A stretch of DNA of 64,000 nucleotides from Trichoplax adhaerens (GCF_000150275.1 NW_002060948.1:4042759-4106758); one strand, 5' to 3'. Counted from the stretch's first letter, positions 13,501 through 25,480 are shown. Translations and numbers: made by a program. The notes: a model not told the origin generated them from the letters alone.

Positions 13501-16500
13501 GACAGTTCACAAGTCGAAGATTACTAGCTAATGTAAAATTGATAGTTTGGAATTATTGAGCATGCTTGAAAGGCTAAAGATTGCTAATGAAGATTGCCAT
13601 AGCTCAGTTTTTCTGAGCTTAAGTTGGAATAATGTCTTTGAATATTTATTATTTACGATTGTATAGCTACATAAATGTTTGTTAATTCTAAATAAATAGG
13701 CTTAAATATTTGTAGACAGATACGGAGACCGATGATGATGATCCACATATCAATTTTTAGATTTTAATGGAAAAGATATACTTTGATTACAAGGTTATGC
13801 AAGAGTTTACGGCAAGTCTAGACAATGACTGTTTAATTTTAAAATGATAATGTCGATATAGACATCAACAAAAGTCTTACCAGTTGAGATGTAATATCTT
13901 GAATTGATTTCCTCTGATCTTCTAGCTTTTGACGAACAGTTTTTAACTCATCCTTTAATTTATCGCTGTAAGATTAAAAAAAATCAAGTAATCAGTCAAG
14001 TAACCAGCTAAATTAGTCAAGTTTTATTCTATTTTCTCAGTACTTTCAATAAGAATTATAGCATTGATATCGTAAAAAAGAAAGCAATAAATTCAAATAA
14101 TAGTTCATGACCGGAATTTGAGAGATTCTAAAAACGTACTTGTCCGCTTTAACCTTATTTGTTACTTCTCTTTCTTTATCGATATCCAACAATAGAGTTG
14201 ATTTTGTTTGATTTAAAATCTGGCATTGTTCAGTATATTTCTCTTGCAATAAGGCTCTATCTTTATCTAGTGTTTGCTGGTATGATTTTTTAATCTCAAA
14301 CTTTAGCTTGGATTCTTCATCAAGTTTTTGCTTGAGCGTATCAAATTCGCGACTTAGTTTGTCAAAATTTTGCTTTGAAATTAAAAAAAAACGGATTTAA
14401 GAAATTAAATATTGGAATACGATCATAAAATAAAGCAAAACATTAATCAACGATATTTCTAAACAGCAAACTATTATTACCTGGCTTCTTGAAGATAAAT
14501 CTTCAAGTCTAGCATTTTCTTTACGAATTGTATCTGATTCCTTTTTGACTGTAACTAATTCAGTCATTAAATTCTAATAATATTGATGACAAGAGTTAAT
14601 TACTCGTATGATTCCTTCTAAGTACTATATTCTTAATCTAAGGATAGATATGTGTAGTTGACAATCAACACTTTAGAATATGAGTAGAACGGGGTTTGAA
14701 TATAAAGGGATTTTAAATCGTATTCAGGTATTGAATTACATTTTTATCTTTGGTTAAGTCTTTTATGCTGTTTTCCGTAACATCTAGATCAAAGTTAACA
14801 TAATATAGGTCAGTTACAGTCATAAAAAGGATTTAGCAATTTTTATCAATATTTGATAAGTAAAGATTTTAGTTTGCAATAGATTTAGCTGTGATCGTCT
14901 TGAGTAATGATGTGATATGATTATAGGTGATACTAACTTTATCAATTCTATTAAATGAGCTAGATATTCCATTATAAAATGGTCTGTAATAGTGGTTATT
15001 ACCATACCTCGTTGTTGCTTTTCTTTATTAACATGTTTCAGTAATTCATCATACTTTTCGACAGCTTGATCACGAGCAGCTCTAGTATCAATCAACTCTT
15101 TTTTTAATACTTCACAATTAGTATTTACATCACCAATATACAGCCTGTTCTTATCGACCGAATGCTCCATTTCCTTAACTCTAGTTAATAAGTCTTGATA
15201 GGATTCTTCAGTTTCTGTTCGAAGATGCATTTCTTGAGCTAGTTCTCTTTTGACCTGCAAGAGATTTATTATGGTATTTAGACATGTTGGGTTAACCGAG
15301 ATTTCATATTCTAATATTAAATCAAATGTATACTACGTTATACCTTTGATTTGGTATTTATTTTCAGATTCAGCATTATAGTAATATATTTGATATCTAT
15401 CTGTTTCCATTTTTAACTTAATGATAATTTATTATCGTATTACAATTATAGGCGCTTATTATGTTTCATTTGGTGGATAAATTGACAGTCAATAGACATC
15501 ACGTCTTCCTTATGGTCTAAATGCGAATTAATATTGTCTCATTTATTTCGATTTTATATTGTAAGATAAAATGTTGATTGTGTATCCTGTTATCATTCTA
15601 ATTTAAAGACGATGTAGTGCCACTATTTAGAATTGCTAATGTCTAGTCGTAGTCCACCTTGTCGTCGTTAATTTGACTTACATAGTCTTGATCCATTCGT
15701 AATTTACGACATAACTAGAAAATTTTTCGCGTATTCGAATTAAATTTAATAAATTAATCATTTACTGTGTTCCAATTTTGAGCTATTAATAATTTTATAT
15801 CCCATTGAGTTTCCATCATATTTAGTATTACCGTCATGTATTAATATTTTTATTTTCATGAATTAAAGCAAATTATACTGTAATATCCTTTGTAATTAAT
15901 TGATAATTTAGTAAGGTTAGCAAGGTGCTACTGATTCAGATTCTTAATTCTATGAAATGAATTGATATGTGTGTTGCTTTTTGGGTAGCTAAAAATTGTA
16001 TCGTGTTTAAGAACCCTAGCAGTTATTTTGATTGAATACTTTGTTGGCAAGTAGAATGTATACTTACGATTTACACTTAGCTTATCGATATTTAATTTGC
16101 TATCGTGTTTAGAATTATTAGCATTTATTCTTATTCCAGTTTTATTCCCGAATAAGTTAATGCCTATTGGGTAATAATTTTGATATGTTGATGATTTAGT
16201 ATCAAAGTATTTACTTAGGTTACAAATTCGACTAATAAACTTATTTGTATAATGTATTCTACATTCGATCATTTCGCAAGAGATATTCTGAAGACAACAG
16301 GCATATACTCAGATTGAATATGCCATCAGCGAATCGAATGTACATTTACGATTTATATTAAACTTGTCGATGCTATTACTGTATATTTACAATTAGGAGC
16401 CTTTACGCTTCAATTAACTATTTATTGTGAATGAATAAATAATGTAATAGTTAATTGATTATACTATTAACCTATTGATGATTTAATATCATAAAGTTTT

Positions 16501-17711
16501 TTAGATTTCGTAGCCTCAATTAAATTTATATAGTTTGCGATATTTCACTTTTAATGGGCTTTTATAATATATATTATGTCAGAAAATACCATTATTTCTT
16601 TAAGGTCTATATTGTATTAATAATTTTAGCAAATTTAATGTCTTGGGTTCTATTTTTGATCTATTGAAGATTAAGAATTTCACTATTCACTAAGGTTCTA
16701 TATTCCATCAATAAATTTACACTTAGAAATGCTAGTGCTTATTTAGAATGAATCATTAATAAATCGAATAGTCTTCCCATTTACTTTTTACCTGCTAACA
16801 ACTTTATATCGTATTTAGAATTATTGACGTTATTTAGATTCCGATTATCATAATTATTGATTGGCCTCCTATTACTGATTTAGTGCGATATTATATTTAG
16901 AGATGTTCTATACTGCATTAATAAACTTGATCTCCATTTCACGTTATGCATTGAATCTTTAGCTCATTTACTATCTATCAGGTATACATAGGAAGATTAA
17001 TATTTAATTATTATTCAAAATTTATGTTGTAGAAATAAATGGAATATCAATTAAAGGATCATCCACTGTAACGCAATAGATTTGACGATGAGGGTTGATT
17101 GGAATAAATATAAAGCATTTTTTGGAAATGATCCAGCTTACCTCGGCTAATCTCTTCATGGTGCGCATATTTGTAATTTTGATCTCTTCAAGTTCATTGG
17201 CCAAGTTTAATTTAGCCACGTTAGCTACTTCTAATGCCGCTCGCATCCTTTGAATGCCATCTTGTGCAGTTTGACGAGTATCAATTGCTAGTTTGCATTC
17301 CTGACGATAGCGGGATAATTCTTTAGTTAGTCGCTTTATTTCTTCATCATGGCGTTGTGCATCTTCTAAATGGAGGCCCCCATCGCGCCTTATTTTTTCA
17401 GCTTCTAGTGAGCATAAATTCAACTTGATGGATTGGATAGAACTTTCTAAATGGCATACTCTACCCACTAATTTCTCATAATCTTTCATTAATGCACTAT
17501 TATCGTAATGGTTAGGTTGATCGGCACGAAAAGGTGGAATAGGATGATGTTGGCTTGCAGCTTTATCCGACATTTTATTGATTGCAGTCCATTTCGACAG
17601 CTGCTTCATGACATCTTGCGTTTCAAATTCAGCAGAATCTAATCGATTGTGTAATAATCGAAGATTTTGACTGGCTGGTGATTCTGGCATATTTTTTCCC
17701 ACTTTACTCAT
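7517..17711 (-). CDS. Long coiled-coil protein, probably CCDC150-like
   Basis: A minus-strand gene of about twenty short exons. It starts at the ATG at 17711-17709 and ends at the TAA at 7519-7517. Exon 1 (17711-17142) encodes 190 residues including DYEKLVGRVCHLESSIQSIK, which resembles the N-terminal region of animal CCDC150 from memory. Later exons are almost pure heptad coiled coil, for example about 15256-15011 (KRELAQEMHLRTETEESYQD), 14576-14485, 14370-14140, 13967-13882, 7900-7770 and the last exon 7591-7517 (ESSRQIDLIASELMDIK). Intron 1 (about 17141-15257) is unusually long for this window. No enzymatic domain or membrane segment was seen. Long coiled-coil proteins of this kind are often centrosomal, ciliary or cytoskeletal, but nothing here fixes the role. 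The family assignment is tentative; the coiled-coil nature and exon series are secure. Individual exon borders in the middle are approximate. Confidence 0.75.
11425..12120. repeat. Intronic tandem repeat, about 185-bp unit, four copies
   Basis: The phrase catgaagttatataaatc recurs at 11445, 11631, 11818 and (as cataaagttata) 11999, giving periods of 186, 187 and 181 bases. Each copy also repeats the downstream parts: caagctctatctattagccc, then ttaactatcgaag, then a lightly varying tail. The array sits entirely in an intron of the coiled-coil gene. Confidence 0.85.
15257..17141 (-). other. Long first intron of the coiled-coil gene, with degenerate internal repeats
   Basis: About 1.9 kb between the exon ending at 17142 and the exon starting near 15256. 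Phrases such as tttagaattattagc/gac and ctatatt(g/c)(c/t)attaataa recur around 15630, 16105, 16720, 16810 and 16900, suggesting an old, decayed tandem array. The open frame at 15928-16272 has no coding look and is not called. Confidence 0.5.
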
Positions 17712-18160
17712 AATTCCTCTTTTGCTGCTAATAGCTTGGATAATCCAAACCTACACGCAATAAAACGACCAATAATTTTGTCAACAAAAATAGAGCAAGG
17801 CTAACATTCTCCTGTACCAAGCTCAATTTAAATTAACTGCCGTTTCCGTAGAAACTACTAGTAAAAAGCCTTAATTCTATAGAACAGCGTCTGTCTGGCT
17901 TATAATTTTATACAGAAATTTTAAGGGCGAGCATGCGTAGGCTTGATGAAGAAAGCATACTGTAGGTAATAAGATTCATGACGTCAAGATGGAGAATTAT
18001 TCCAATCTCCAGATATTATAATAGCAGTAAAACAATGAATTGCTAGGCTTAATATTATTGCTTGAATGAAGTTGTACAGAGTAAGTTTATTATAGCGAAT
18101 AAGATTACTTTACAAATTATTCTACTTGAAAAGTGTTAAATATCTATCAATTTCTCACTT
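17712..18160. other. Upstream region of the coiled-coil gene
   Basis: Presumed promoter and 5' UTR of the minus-strand coiled-coil gene. Only a weak tactgta motif (near 17960) is present. No TATA box or other element could be assigned. Confidence 0.3.
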
Positions 18161-18182
18161 GATGTGGACTGCTATGTGTAGG

Positions 18183-18715
18183 CACAACTCGATTGAACTA
18201 GTTAAGCATCGGAATACTATCCAACTCCACGCTGTATAATGAAACACATCTTATATGGGCTATTTCTAAACACATATAAGTCTACATAACACCATATTAG
18301 ACTACAATATTACATCATAATACGGCGGTAGCACTACGTATTAGTTATGCATAAGTACACGCGTATATAAACTAGTGAAGCATGGAAATACTATCCAACA
18401 CCACGCTATATAATGAAACACATCTTCTATAGGCTATTTTGAAACACATGTAAATCTACATAATACTATGTTAGACTAGAATATGACATCATAATATGGC
18501 GGTAGCACTACATATTAGTGAGGCATAAATATACGCGTATTCATAACCAGTTGAGCATCGAAATTCTATCCAACTCCACGCTATATAAAGAAACACATCT
18601 TCTAAGGCTATTTCTAACACATGTACGTAAAATTTACAAAATATCACGTTAGACTACAATATTACATCGTAATATGGCGGTAGCACTACATATTAGTGAG
18701 GCTTAAATATATGCA
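18183..18715. repeat. Tandem repeat, about 175-bp unit, three copies
   Basis: The phrase tatccaactccacgctatataatgaaacacatctt recurs with its core at about 18221, 18395 and 18570 (periods 174 and 175). Each copy ends with a shared ggcggtagcactacatattagt segment. The copies are roughly 85-90 percent alike by eye. Confidence 0.85.
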
Positions 18716-18727
18716 AATATATAACTA

Positions 18728-19330
18728 GTTAATCTTACTATAGAATAATTAATTTCTATACCGTTATTGAGAATCAATTATAAATTAAGAGATTAAAAAG
18801 AGACACTTAAACATACTGAATTTTCACGATTTTCTTACTTTCTGTCTTACTATAGAATATTTAATTTCAATACCGTTCTGGAGAACAAATTAAATACCCG
18901 TATGGAATTATAAATTATAAAATTATCAAGAAGATACTTAAATATACTGAATATCTATTTATTTTCTTACTTTCTATCTTACGATGGAGTATCGTAGTTA
19001 ATTTTAATGCCGTTACGGAGAATAAATTAAATATAGAATCATAAATTATAAGATTATCAAGAGGATGTCTAAACATACTAAATATTCATTCGTTTACTAA
19101 CTTTCTGTCTTACCTTAGAATAATTAGTTTCGATACCGTATTGGAGAATAAATGGAATATGCAATTATAAATGTAAGACTATTAAGGAGATTCTATCATT
19201 CTTCTTTGCTTTTCTACCTTACCTTGCAATATGTAATTGCGATACTGTAATGGAGAATAAGTGGATTATACAGCCATGACCTTTATTATCATCAAGGAGG
19301 TATTTGACATTATGGAAATAAGTTAATTTT
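18728..19330. repeat. Degenerate tandem repeat, 109-133-bp unit, about five copies
   Basis: Copies begin at about 18734, 18846, 18979, 19109 and 19218 with cttactatagaat or close variants. Each continues with aatttc-ataccgt-nnggagaa-aaatta. The array follows directly on the 175-bp array, so 18.2-19.3 kb is a compound satellite-like tract. Confidence 0.7.
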
Positions 19331-20084
19331 GGAGCCATGACTTTTAAGATCACCCGTGCATAACTTAATTTTAAAATACACGTATATCCAATTGTTTTCT
19401 CACTTAGTGCGAGCTTCCTTTCTCGCGTAGTGTAGTTTAGAATATGCGATGGATAGAAAGGATATTATTTTCTGCCTTGCTTGGTAATGAGTGGTTTTTA
19501 AACAGTCGTGAAAAACAAGTTTGTACCGAAGCTATAGTGATAAGATCTTTTTGAAAGACATTAAAAGTACTCACATTAATCTATTTCTTAACAAATAGCA
19601 ACGTGCGGTATTATATTTGTATATCTAGGTATTCTTCCGTTTTATACTGTATCGTCGCAATTGATTCAATACAGTCATAAGAAGAAGAATTTAATGAGGT
19701 CACGATAGATTAGATAGCTGTAACAAATAGTATTTCAAATTTTCTTTCATTAAAACAAAATTTCACTTTTATAGTTTACGAAAATAAGTTTAATTATTGA
19801 AGGCGGTAGCGGTTATTAGTATAGGAAGTTATCTATTGCAATTATCAGTGCTGTAGCAACAGTGTTAAAAAATTATTTGTATACAACAAATCATAAAGAA
19901 AAGAAAATTTCCATCATAAAATGGATTGTGATATAACTATTAGCTGCAGCGAAAGGGTTGCAAGAGGATGTTACGCAGCCAAGCACCGTACATATTAATG
20001 AAGTAGATTTCGTTATATAGCTAATGGCAATACGCTAAACAGTAATTATGAATATTAATCGTGTATAGTTTAGCTAGATAACCA

Positions 20085-20455
20085 AGCGTGTTCTGAATTT
20101 AATTAGTATAATCTTTATAGATACTAATATTGACGGCGTCACCTTAGCACTCGCCGCGAAGTTCGAGTAACGTGCTGAACCTCGTTCGCTTAATTGGCTA
20201 TTTATTAGTTATTGCCAATTAAAGTTGTATACTAGTTGTACCTATAGCAAACTATGTAGTTTACTATAGGTTGTTTCCCTATACGAACCATGTATATGTT
20301 TTGTTGTTAAATTACTATGTGCGCACCACAAGTTCGGTGGTAGGCTATAAAAGGAGGAGCGAATGCTCAGCTCCTCAGTTCGTGATTAGATAGCGTTTCG
20401 CTTACTCTATTAATTAATAAAACTATACTAAACTCTTGGAACAATCTTATCCCTA
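20085..20455 (+). mobile_element. Possible solo LTR or promoter remnant
   Basis: The segment is less AT-rich than its surroundings. It contains a good TATA box (ctataaaaggag at 20346-20357), a purine-rich run with a small inverted repeat (ggagcgaatgctcagctcc) and an AATAAA-type signal (taataaaac near 20417). That order resembles the U3-R-U5 layout of an LTR. No second copy, gag-pol frame or clean TG..CA ends were found in the window. It could equally be the promoter of an unannotated transcript. Confidence 0.25.
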
Positions 20456-21458
20456 TGTGGTCGTAAGTCGTATAGGACTACCATACAGTAGACCTCCAGG
20501 TGTAATGGAGGTAAGAATAAGTAATTTATTCGTTCAGGGTAGTAGTTCGCAAGTTAAATTTGTGACAGAAGAGTATACGCTTATTTTTTTCAGTCTGAAA
20601 GCAAGTTTTGTTACATACAGTATAGTATTCTTAATGGACGTGCGCAAATACAATACGAGAATTTTTAGAAGATCTTTGAGGCAATTCTTGATCTAGCTAA
20701 AAGATGGTAAACTAATATGTTATTACCTCTTTTACGCACATCTTAAATTGTTAAGAGTCTAAGTTGCAGATAGCAGAGAAAAGAATGGCTAAACCGTTTT
20801 GGGAATAACTTTGAGTCACGGATTGGTCACTTTCTCATCCATAGAGGATTAATGATAAGATTTGCAATGTAAAGATAAGTTTATTTCATTCGTAATATGA
20901 AAGCCTTACATCCTTTTAGAGAAGATAAATTATAATTTAATGCTAAAGTTTTCGTTATCGAAAGCAGTATGCATTCACTATTCCCCATCATCAATTGAAG
21001 ATGCAATTAAGGTAATTGGTAAACATTGCTATCAAGGGCTAAAGGCACAAAATTAACTTGATCACTATCACACGAGTATGAGCAGAATTGATCCGCCATA
21101 ACTGTTGTCAAGCCTACGATAAGAAAATTTATCATTGGCTTGGATTAACATAACTTACGGTTACAAATTAGATTCTAATCAAGTTCAAGAATTACCATTC
21201 TACTCTATCACTCATTTCTATTCATGACATCTACATAAGATATGTATTACTATTATTACAATAATAATTTTACACTGATCAATGATATAATCAAGTGGAA
21301 AAGTTCCAATTTTACTTGCTAGTAAGGTAGGTGTTACGAGAAAAAGTTAAGAAGGAAGCAAGGTTACCCAATTTACTTGGTTCGATTAAAAAAATAGACA
21401 CATGTTATACCATCCAATCATCCATGTCCATCATGCTAAGATGTTTTAGCTTACAATT
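20456..21458. other. Non-coding stretch downstream of ferritin
   Basis: It contains an 86-codon open frame at 20436-20696 that begins with TTG rather than ATG, so it is not called. The rest is AT-rich 3' flank of the ferritin gene with no recognised feature. Confidence 0.4.
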
Positions 21459-23154
21459 TTAGTTGGATAGTGTGTGTACATCAAATTGATATTCTCCAAG
21501 ACCGTTCCCAACTCTAGTTAATTGACCGATATGATCAGAGAGAGTTTTAATTATTCCAACTGATTCGCTCAGTAAATGGGATTCGATCCAATCACTTAAT
21601 TGTGGATCGGAGTGAGAGTCGGTGATGACATGAAAATCGAGAGCGGCTTGATTGTATTTCTTTTCTAGATCCAGAGCATGTTTCATCGAGTCTACACATG
21701 AGCCAAATTCTGATTTCTCCGGTTTGGTAATATCCATAAGGACGATACGTCCACCGCGAGTATTTTGCAAACTTAGCAGTTTTTCCAGAGTTTCTCTCTT
21801 TTCGCAAGCGCAATGTTTGAAAAATTTGGTCATGTTGGGTAGGTTGATGTCATCACGATTAAAATAGAAAGCCTACAATCCAATGAAAAGAATAATATGA
21901 TTAGGCTGCAGAATTGAAACGATCTACTGTAGTAGTTACAATTAAAGGAATGAATGGTCAATATCGTCATTGCGAGTATTGATCGTAGTAAAAGGAGTAA
22001 TAATATTGTATTGACTATCCGTGAGAGATACTGTTCGTATATGGTTACTGTCTATCAATAACTCGTCGATGATAGTGTTATAATTTACTGTATTTCGGCG
22101 GATATTGATTAATTTTATTTGATGACTTGCTGTCAAACAATGATCATGAATCAATTGCCTCCTACACGTAATTTAGTAATCAAAATTTAATCTGTTGAAG
22201 TGGTCATGAAGTCAAATACGTCGGTAGAAAGAGTAAGGGTACCGTCCAAGACAATGATAGTTGATGAAATGGAATTGATTCGATTATCCTTACTGTCCAT
22301 GGCTATTCCATTGTATCAATTTACTACTGTACTCAAGTAGAATCCCGTTAGTTAAGTTAATAAACGAGTAGTCTGAAAAGCGATTCAACACTGTATCTAC
22401 GGCTGATTCTATTCAGGGATGAAGGTGTTGGCATTTTCTTGTAACGAGATCGAAAAAGAGTTTGCTACTTAACGAGTCATAACTACAAGTTCAACATAGT
22501 AAAGTAATTCGGAAATTTCTACTTGACAACACCAGAATAGAAAGCATGAAATAATATTACTGATTGAATGGTGAACATGTTCGAGGGTCGAATTTTACCG
22601 AAGCGGTTTTCTTCATTTACCCCATTCCATGACTCAATATACCGTACAGTACTACTAGTAGGTGTAATCGATCGATTTATTGACAAATATGGAAGCCATT
22701 GATCGCGTAATTAGTCCATGTTGGAAATTTTTGTTAGGGGAAGGCGGCTTGTACAGTACTGGTCTTGCTGATCAATATGGGTCCGATATTGATTTTTCTC
22801 AATGGTTATGAACATTTTATTTTTCACTAGGCAACCGATCTTCAATGCCATTTTTCAATCGATCGCGTAATTAGTTAATGTTGGAAATCTTTTTTAGGGG
22901 AAAGCGGCTTGTACTGGTCTTGCTGATCAATATGGGTCCGATATTGATTTTTCTCAAAGGTTATCAACATTTTATGTTTCACTAGGCAACCGATCTTCAA
23001 TGCCATTTTTCAATTTTTTTTCAAGCAATTGTACACCATATCAATCATGACTTACCATTGCCATATAGACGTATTCGTAGTTTAGGGTAAGATTAATTAA
23101 TTTATTGAGAGTAGCTTCTGATTCTGCATGAAAATTTTGTCGAGGTAAAGCCAT
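21459..23154 (-). CDS. Ferritin subunit, cytosolic, with degraded ferroxidase centre
   Basis: Two exons, 23154-23056 (33 codons) and 21872-21459 (138 codons with stop), join in phase to give 170 residues, the normal length for animal ferritin. Family signatures are clear: RQNFHAESEATLNKLIN, AFYFNRDDINLPN, QNTRGGRIVL, HALDLEKKYNQ and GLGEYQFDVHTL. There is no signal peptide, so it should be cytosolic. Against human FTH1 ferroxidase residues (constant offset of 4): E27 is T23, Y34 is Y30, E61 is E57, E62 is K58, H65 is T61, E107 is E103 and Q141 is S137. Four of seven are lost. The L-chain nucleation positions 57 and 60 are H53 and C56, so this is not L-type either. The three-fold channel acids D131 and E134 are kept (D127, E130). 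The subunit probably co-assembles with an active H-type chain. No iron-responsive element was found upstream. Confidence 0.92.
22699..23016. repeat. 159-bp tandem duplication in the ferritin intron
   Basis: Two adjacent copies, about 22699-22857 and 22858-23016, share nearly every base from tcgatcgcgtaattagt to ttcaatgccatttttcaa. The chief difference is a 5-base unit: copy 1 has cttgtacagtactgg where copy 2 has cttgtactgg. It is a recent duplication. Confidence 0.9.
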
Positions 23155-23264
23155 GGCGGAGCACTAAGCAAATCTTGTCGGAGAGTCAAGATGGACGCAG
23201 CTCAAGGACTGGAAGAAGAAAGCAAGTGAGTCAGGTTGACGTCAGCTTGAAGAAGTGATAGCCG

Positions 23265-23640
23265 GTACGGTACCAGTACAGTGTCCGATTACGGTGCTGT
23301 TCTCTGTCCGAATGTCCGTGGTACAGTGTAAAGCTACAGTACACTGTACAGTACTGTACAGTGTACAGTACAATGTGATTAATTTGATGGCTACCCTTCG
23401 TTCAAAATCAAAGTCGTATGCCGTTGAAATTGCTGTCTAGTATTTATTTATATACTGTATACCCGTAGAAGGATATCTCCCAAGATAGATTATCATGATA
23501 ACATCAACGTACTATGTCAATATAATACAGTGCTATACAGTGTACAGTACAATCGGATTATTTTGATGGCAACCCTTCGTTCAAAAATCAAAGTCGTATG
23601 CCGTTGAAATCCTTGTATCATATTTATATACCGCACTATA
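23265..23640. repeat. GTACAGTAC block and about 98-bp direct repeat upstream of ferritin
   Basis: A dense run of GTACAG/TACTGTAC motifs at about 23275-23372 lies 120-220 bases upstream of the ferritin start. A segment starting cagtgtacagtacaat at about 23359-23455 is repeated at about 23538-23635. Both copies contain gatggc-acccttcgttcaaaa and aagtcgtatgccgttgaaat. It may be a small mobile or recombining unit headed by the palindrome. Confidence 0.75.
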
Positions 23641-24770
23641 CTATTGACCGCAGTACAATAGCATCAGTCTCAATTTAGTATTAGTATCCACGGCTGTCAA
23701 GTCGGCCTAGCAGTGACGTCATGGATTCTAAGCCCACAAGGGCCAATAAATAATTTTTGGGGGAAAATCGTTTGATGCCTGGCTTTTATTTTTCAAAATA
23801 TAAACACTTATTATATTGATTGCTGGCCGTATTACAGGAGTCGAATCAACATCGATATCCAATTTCCTATGTATAAAATACGAATCTATACAGTCATGTA
23901 CTGTAGATTCGTAGAATGGCAGTCTTCATTGAGCACGTCCGCCACTCAACAAAAGAGAAGTAGCGTATTGTGCAACGAGTCGAACAAAATTGTTGTGGGC
24001 AAGTTCCACTAGTAGCGGCAATCGATGAGATATATTCAAGATATTTTGAATGCACCGGTATCGGGTGATGTCTCCATCTTTCCGTTATCTGTCAAGTATC
24101 TCTCTAAACTGTGACAATTTTGGGGTTGCCAACAGGATTGACAATAAGTAGGTTTATATTTGGATACCACGATGCTGTCATCAAGCCATTCAAAGTACAT
24201 TGAATAACTTGAAGTGAATGGCTCTCATTCACGTACGACAGATGAGAACTTTTTCTACATACATCTCAAAGTCCATGACATAACCACGGACTGCTAAAAA
24301 AAGGAAAGAGAGACAAGTAGCGGCCATTCAGTGCAAAATAATAATGAACGGCTGGCTATTTTTCTGGTCATTCTGCTCTACGCTATCAACGAAACCGTAT
24401 GCCATACTGTACTCAGTGTACTGTACGCTCATTTGGATGGATGGCAAGCACGGACAGTATTAGTGTATCCTTTCAGTCATACAGTTCAATTGAATTGACC
24501 AGTAAAATAACTAGTTTCATCATTTTTTACTTGACTGAATGGCCTTTTCTCACTCACTCCCTTTCCTTTCTTGGAAATCCGTGACATAACAGTACAGTAC
24601 ACTAGGTTAGCTCAGTAGTAGTAGAAAAAGTAATCCATGACTACACCTAGTGACGGTCAAGGCCTTCTTCTGGTACAGGAGTCCTTGTTTTTGACGGTCT
24701 AGTCCATTATTCCTGTTGATAACATCGAGACCGTTTGACATGGCTTAATTTAGAAAGGGAACAGCGAGCA
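23641..24770. other. Non-coding interval
   Basis: No coding, RNA or ordered repeat structure was recognised beyond isolated tactgta/gtacagtac motifs (about 23895, 24405, 24590). Confidence 0.4.
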
Positions 24771-24774
24771 AAAT

Positions 24775-25480
24775 TGATGTCTATATATTATTCTATCGCC
24801 AGGTGTTTACACTGAAGAATGAATCAATACGAGTGACATTACTTTTAGCGAGTAAAGTTAATGTCTGTGTACTATTCTATCCTCAGCTGTTTACACTGAA
24901 GAATAAATCAATACGAGTGACATTGCTTTTAGCGAGCAAAGTTGATGTCTGTGTACTATTCTTCAGGTCTACTGACATTGCTTTTAGCGAGCAAAGTTGA
25001 TGTCTGTGTACTATTCTATCGTCAGCTGTTTACACTGAAGAATGAATCAATACGAGTGACATTACTTTTAGCGAGCAAAGTTAATGTCTGTGTACTATTC
25101 TATCGTCAAATGTTTACGCTGAAGAATGAATCAATATGAGTGACATTACTTTTAGCGAGCAAAGTTAATGTCTGGGCACTATTCTATCGTCACGTGTTTA
25201 CACTGAAGAGTGAATCAATACGGGTGACATTACTTTTAGCGAGCAAAGTTATTGTCTGTGTACTATTCTATCTTCATGTGTTTACACTGAAGAATGAATC
25301 AATGCGAGTGACATTACTTTTAGCGAGCAAAGTAACTGTCTGTGTACTATTCTACAGCATTGTCAGCTTTTTAGATTGAAGAATAAATCAATACGAGTGA
25401 CATTACTTTTAGCGAGCAAAGTTAATGTCTGTGTACTATTCACCACAGGCTGTATCATCATCAGCTGTTTACACTAATAA
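24775..25480. repeat. 84-bp minisatellite, about eight copies
   Basis: The unit gtttacactgaagaatgaatcaatacgagtgacattacttttagcgagcaaagtt.. starts at 24805, 24889, 25028, 25112, 25196 and 25280, and in diverged form near 25367 and 25467. Most spacings are exactly 84 bases; one interval is 139 because a copy has lost about 29 bases. The unit is a multiple of three, so every copy stays open in one frame and yields a repeated 28-residue translation. That openness follows automatically from the period and is not evidence of coding. Confidence 0.9.

Noticed and set aside
15928-16272. 114-codon minus-strand frame in the long coiled-coil intron
   Set aside because: Not coiled coil, no splice signals in phase, composition typical of AT-rich non-coding DNA.
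20436-20696. 86-codon frame after the TATA-like segment
   Set aside because: It begins with TTG, has no upstream ATG in frame and no family resemblance.
23155-23400. Iron-responsive element in the ferritin 5' region
   Set aside because: The only CAGTG-type motifs on the minus strand belong to the GTACAGTAC repeats; no bulged-C hairpin with a CAGUGN loop was found.
24803-25379. Open frames with a repeated 28-residue unit
   Set aside because: Openness is a by-product of an 84-bp tandem period; there is no splice or homology support. Kept only as a finding to test.
24775-25480. CRISPR array
   Set aside because: The repeats are contiguous with no unique spacers, and the genome is eukaryotic.
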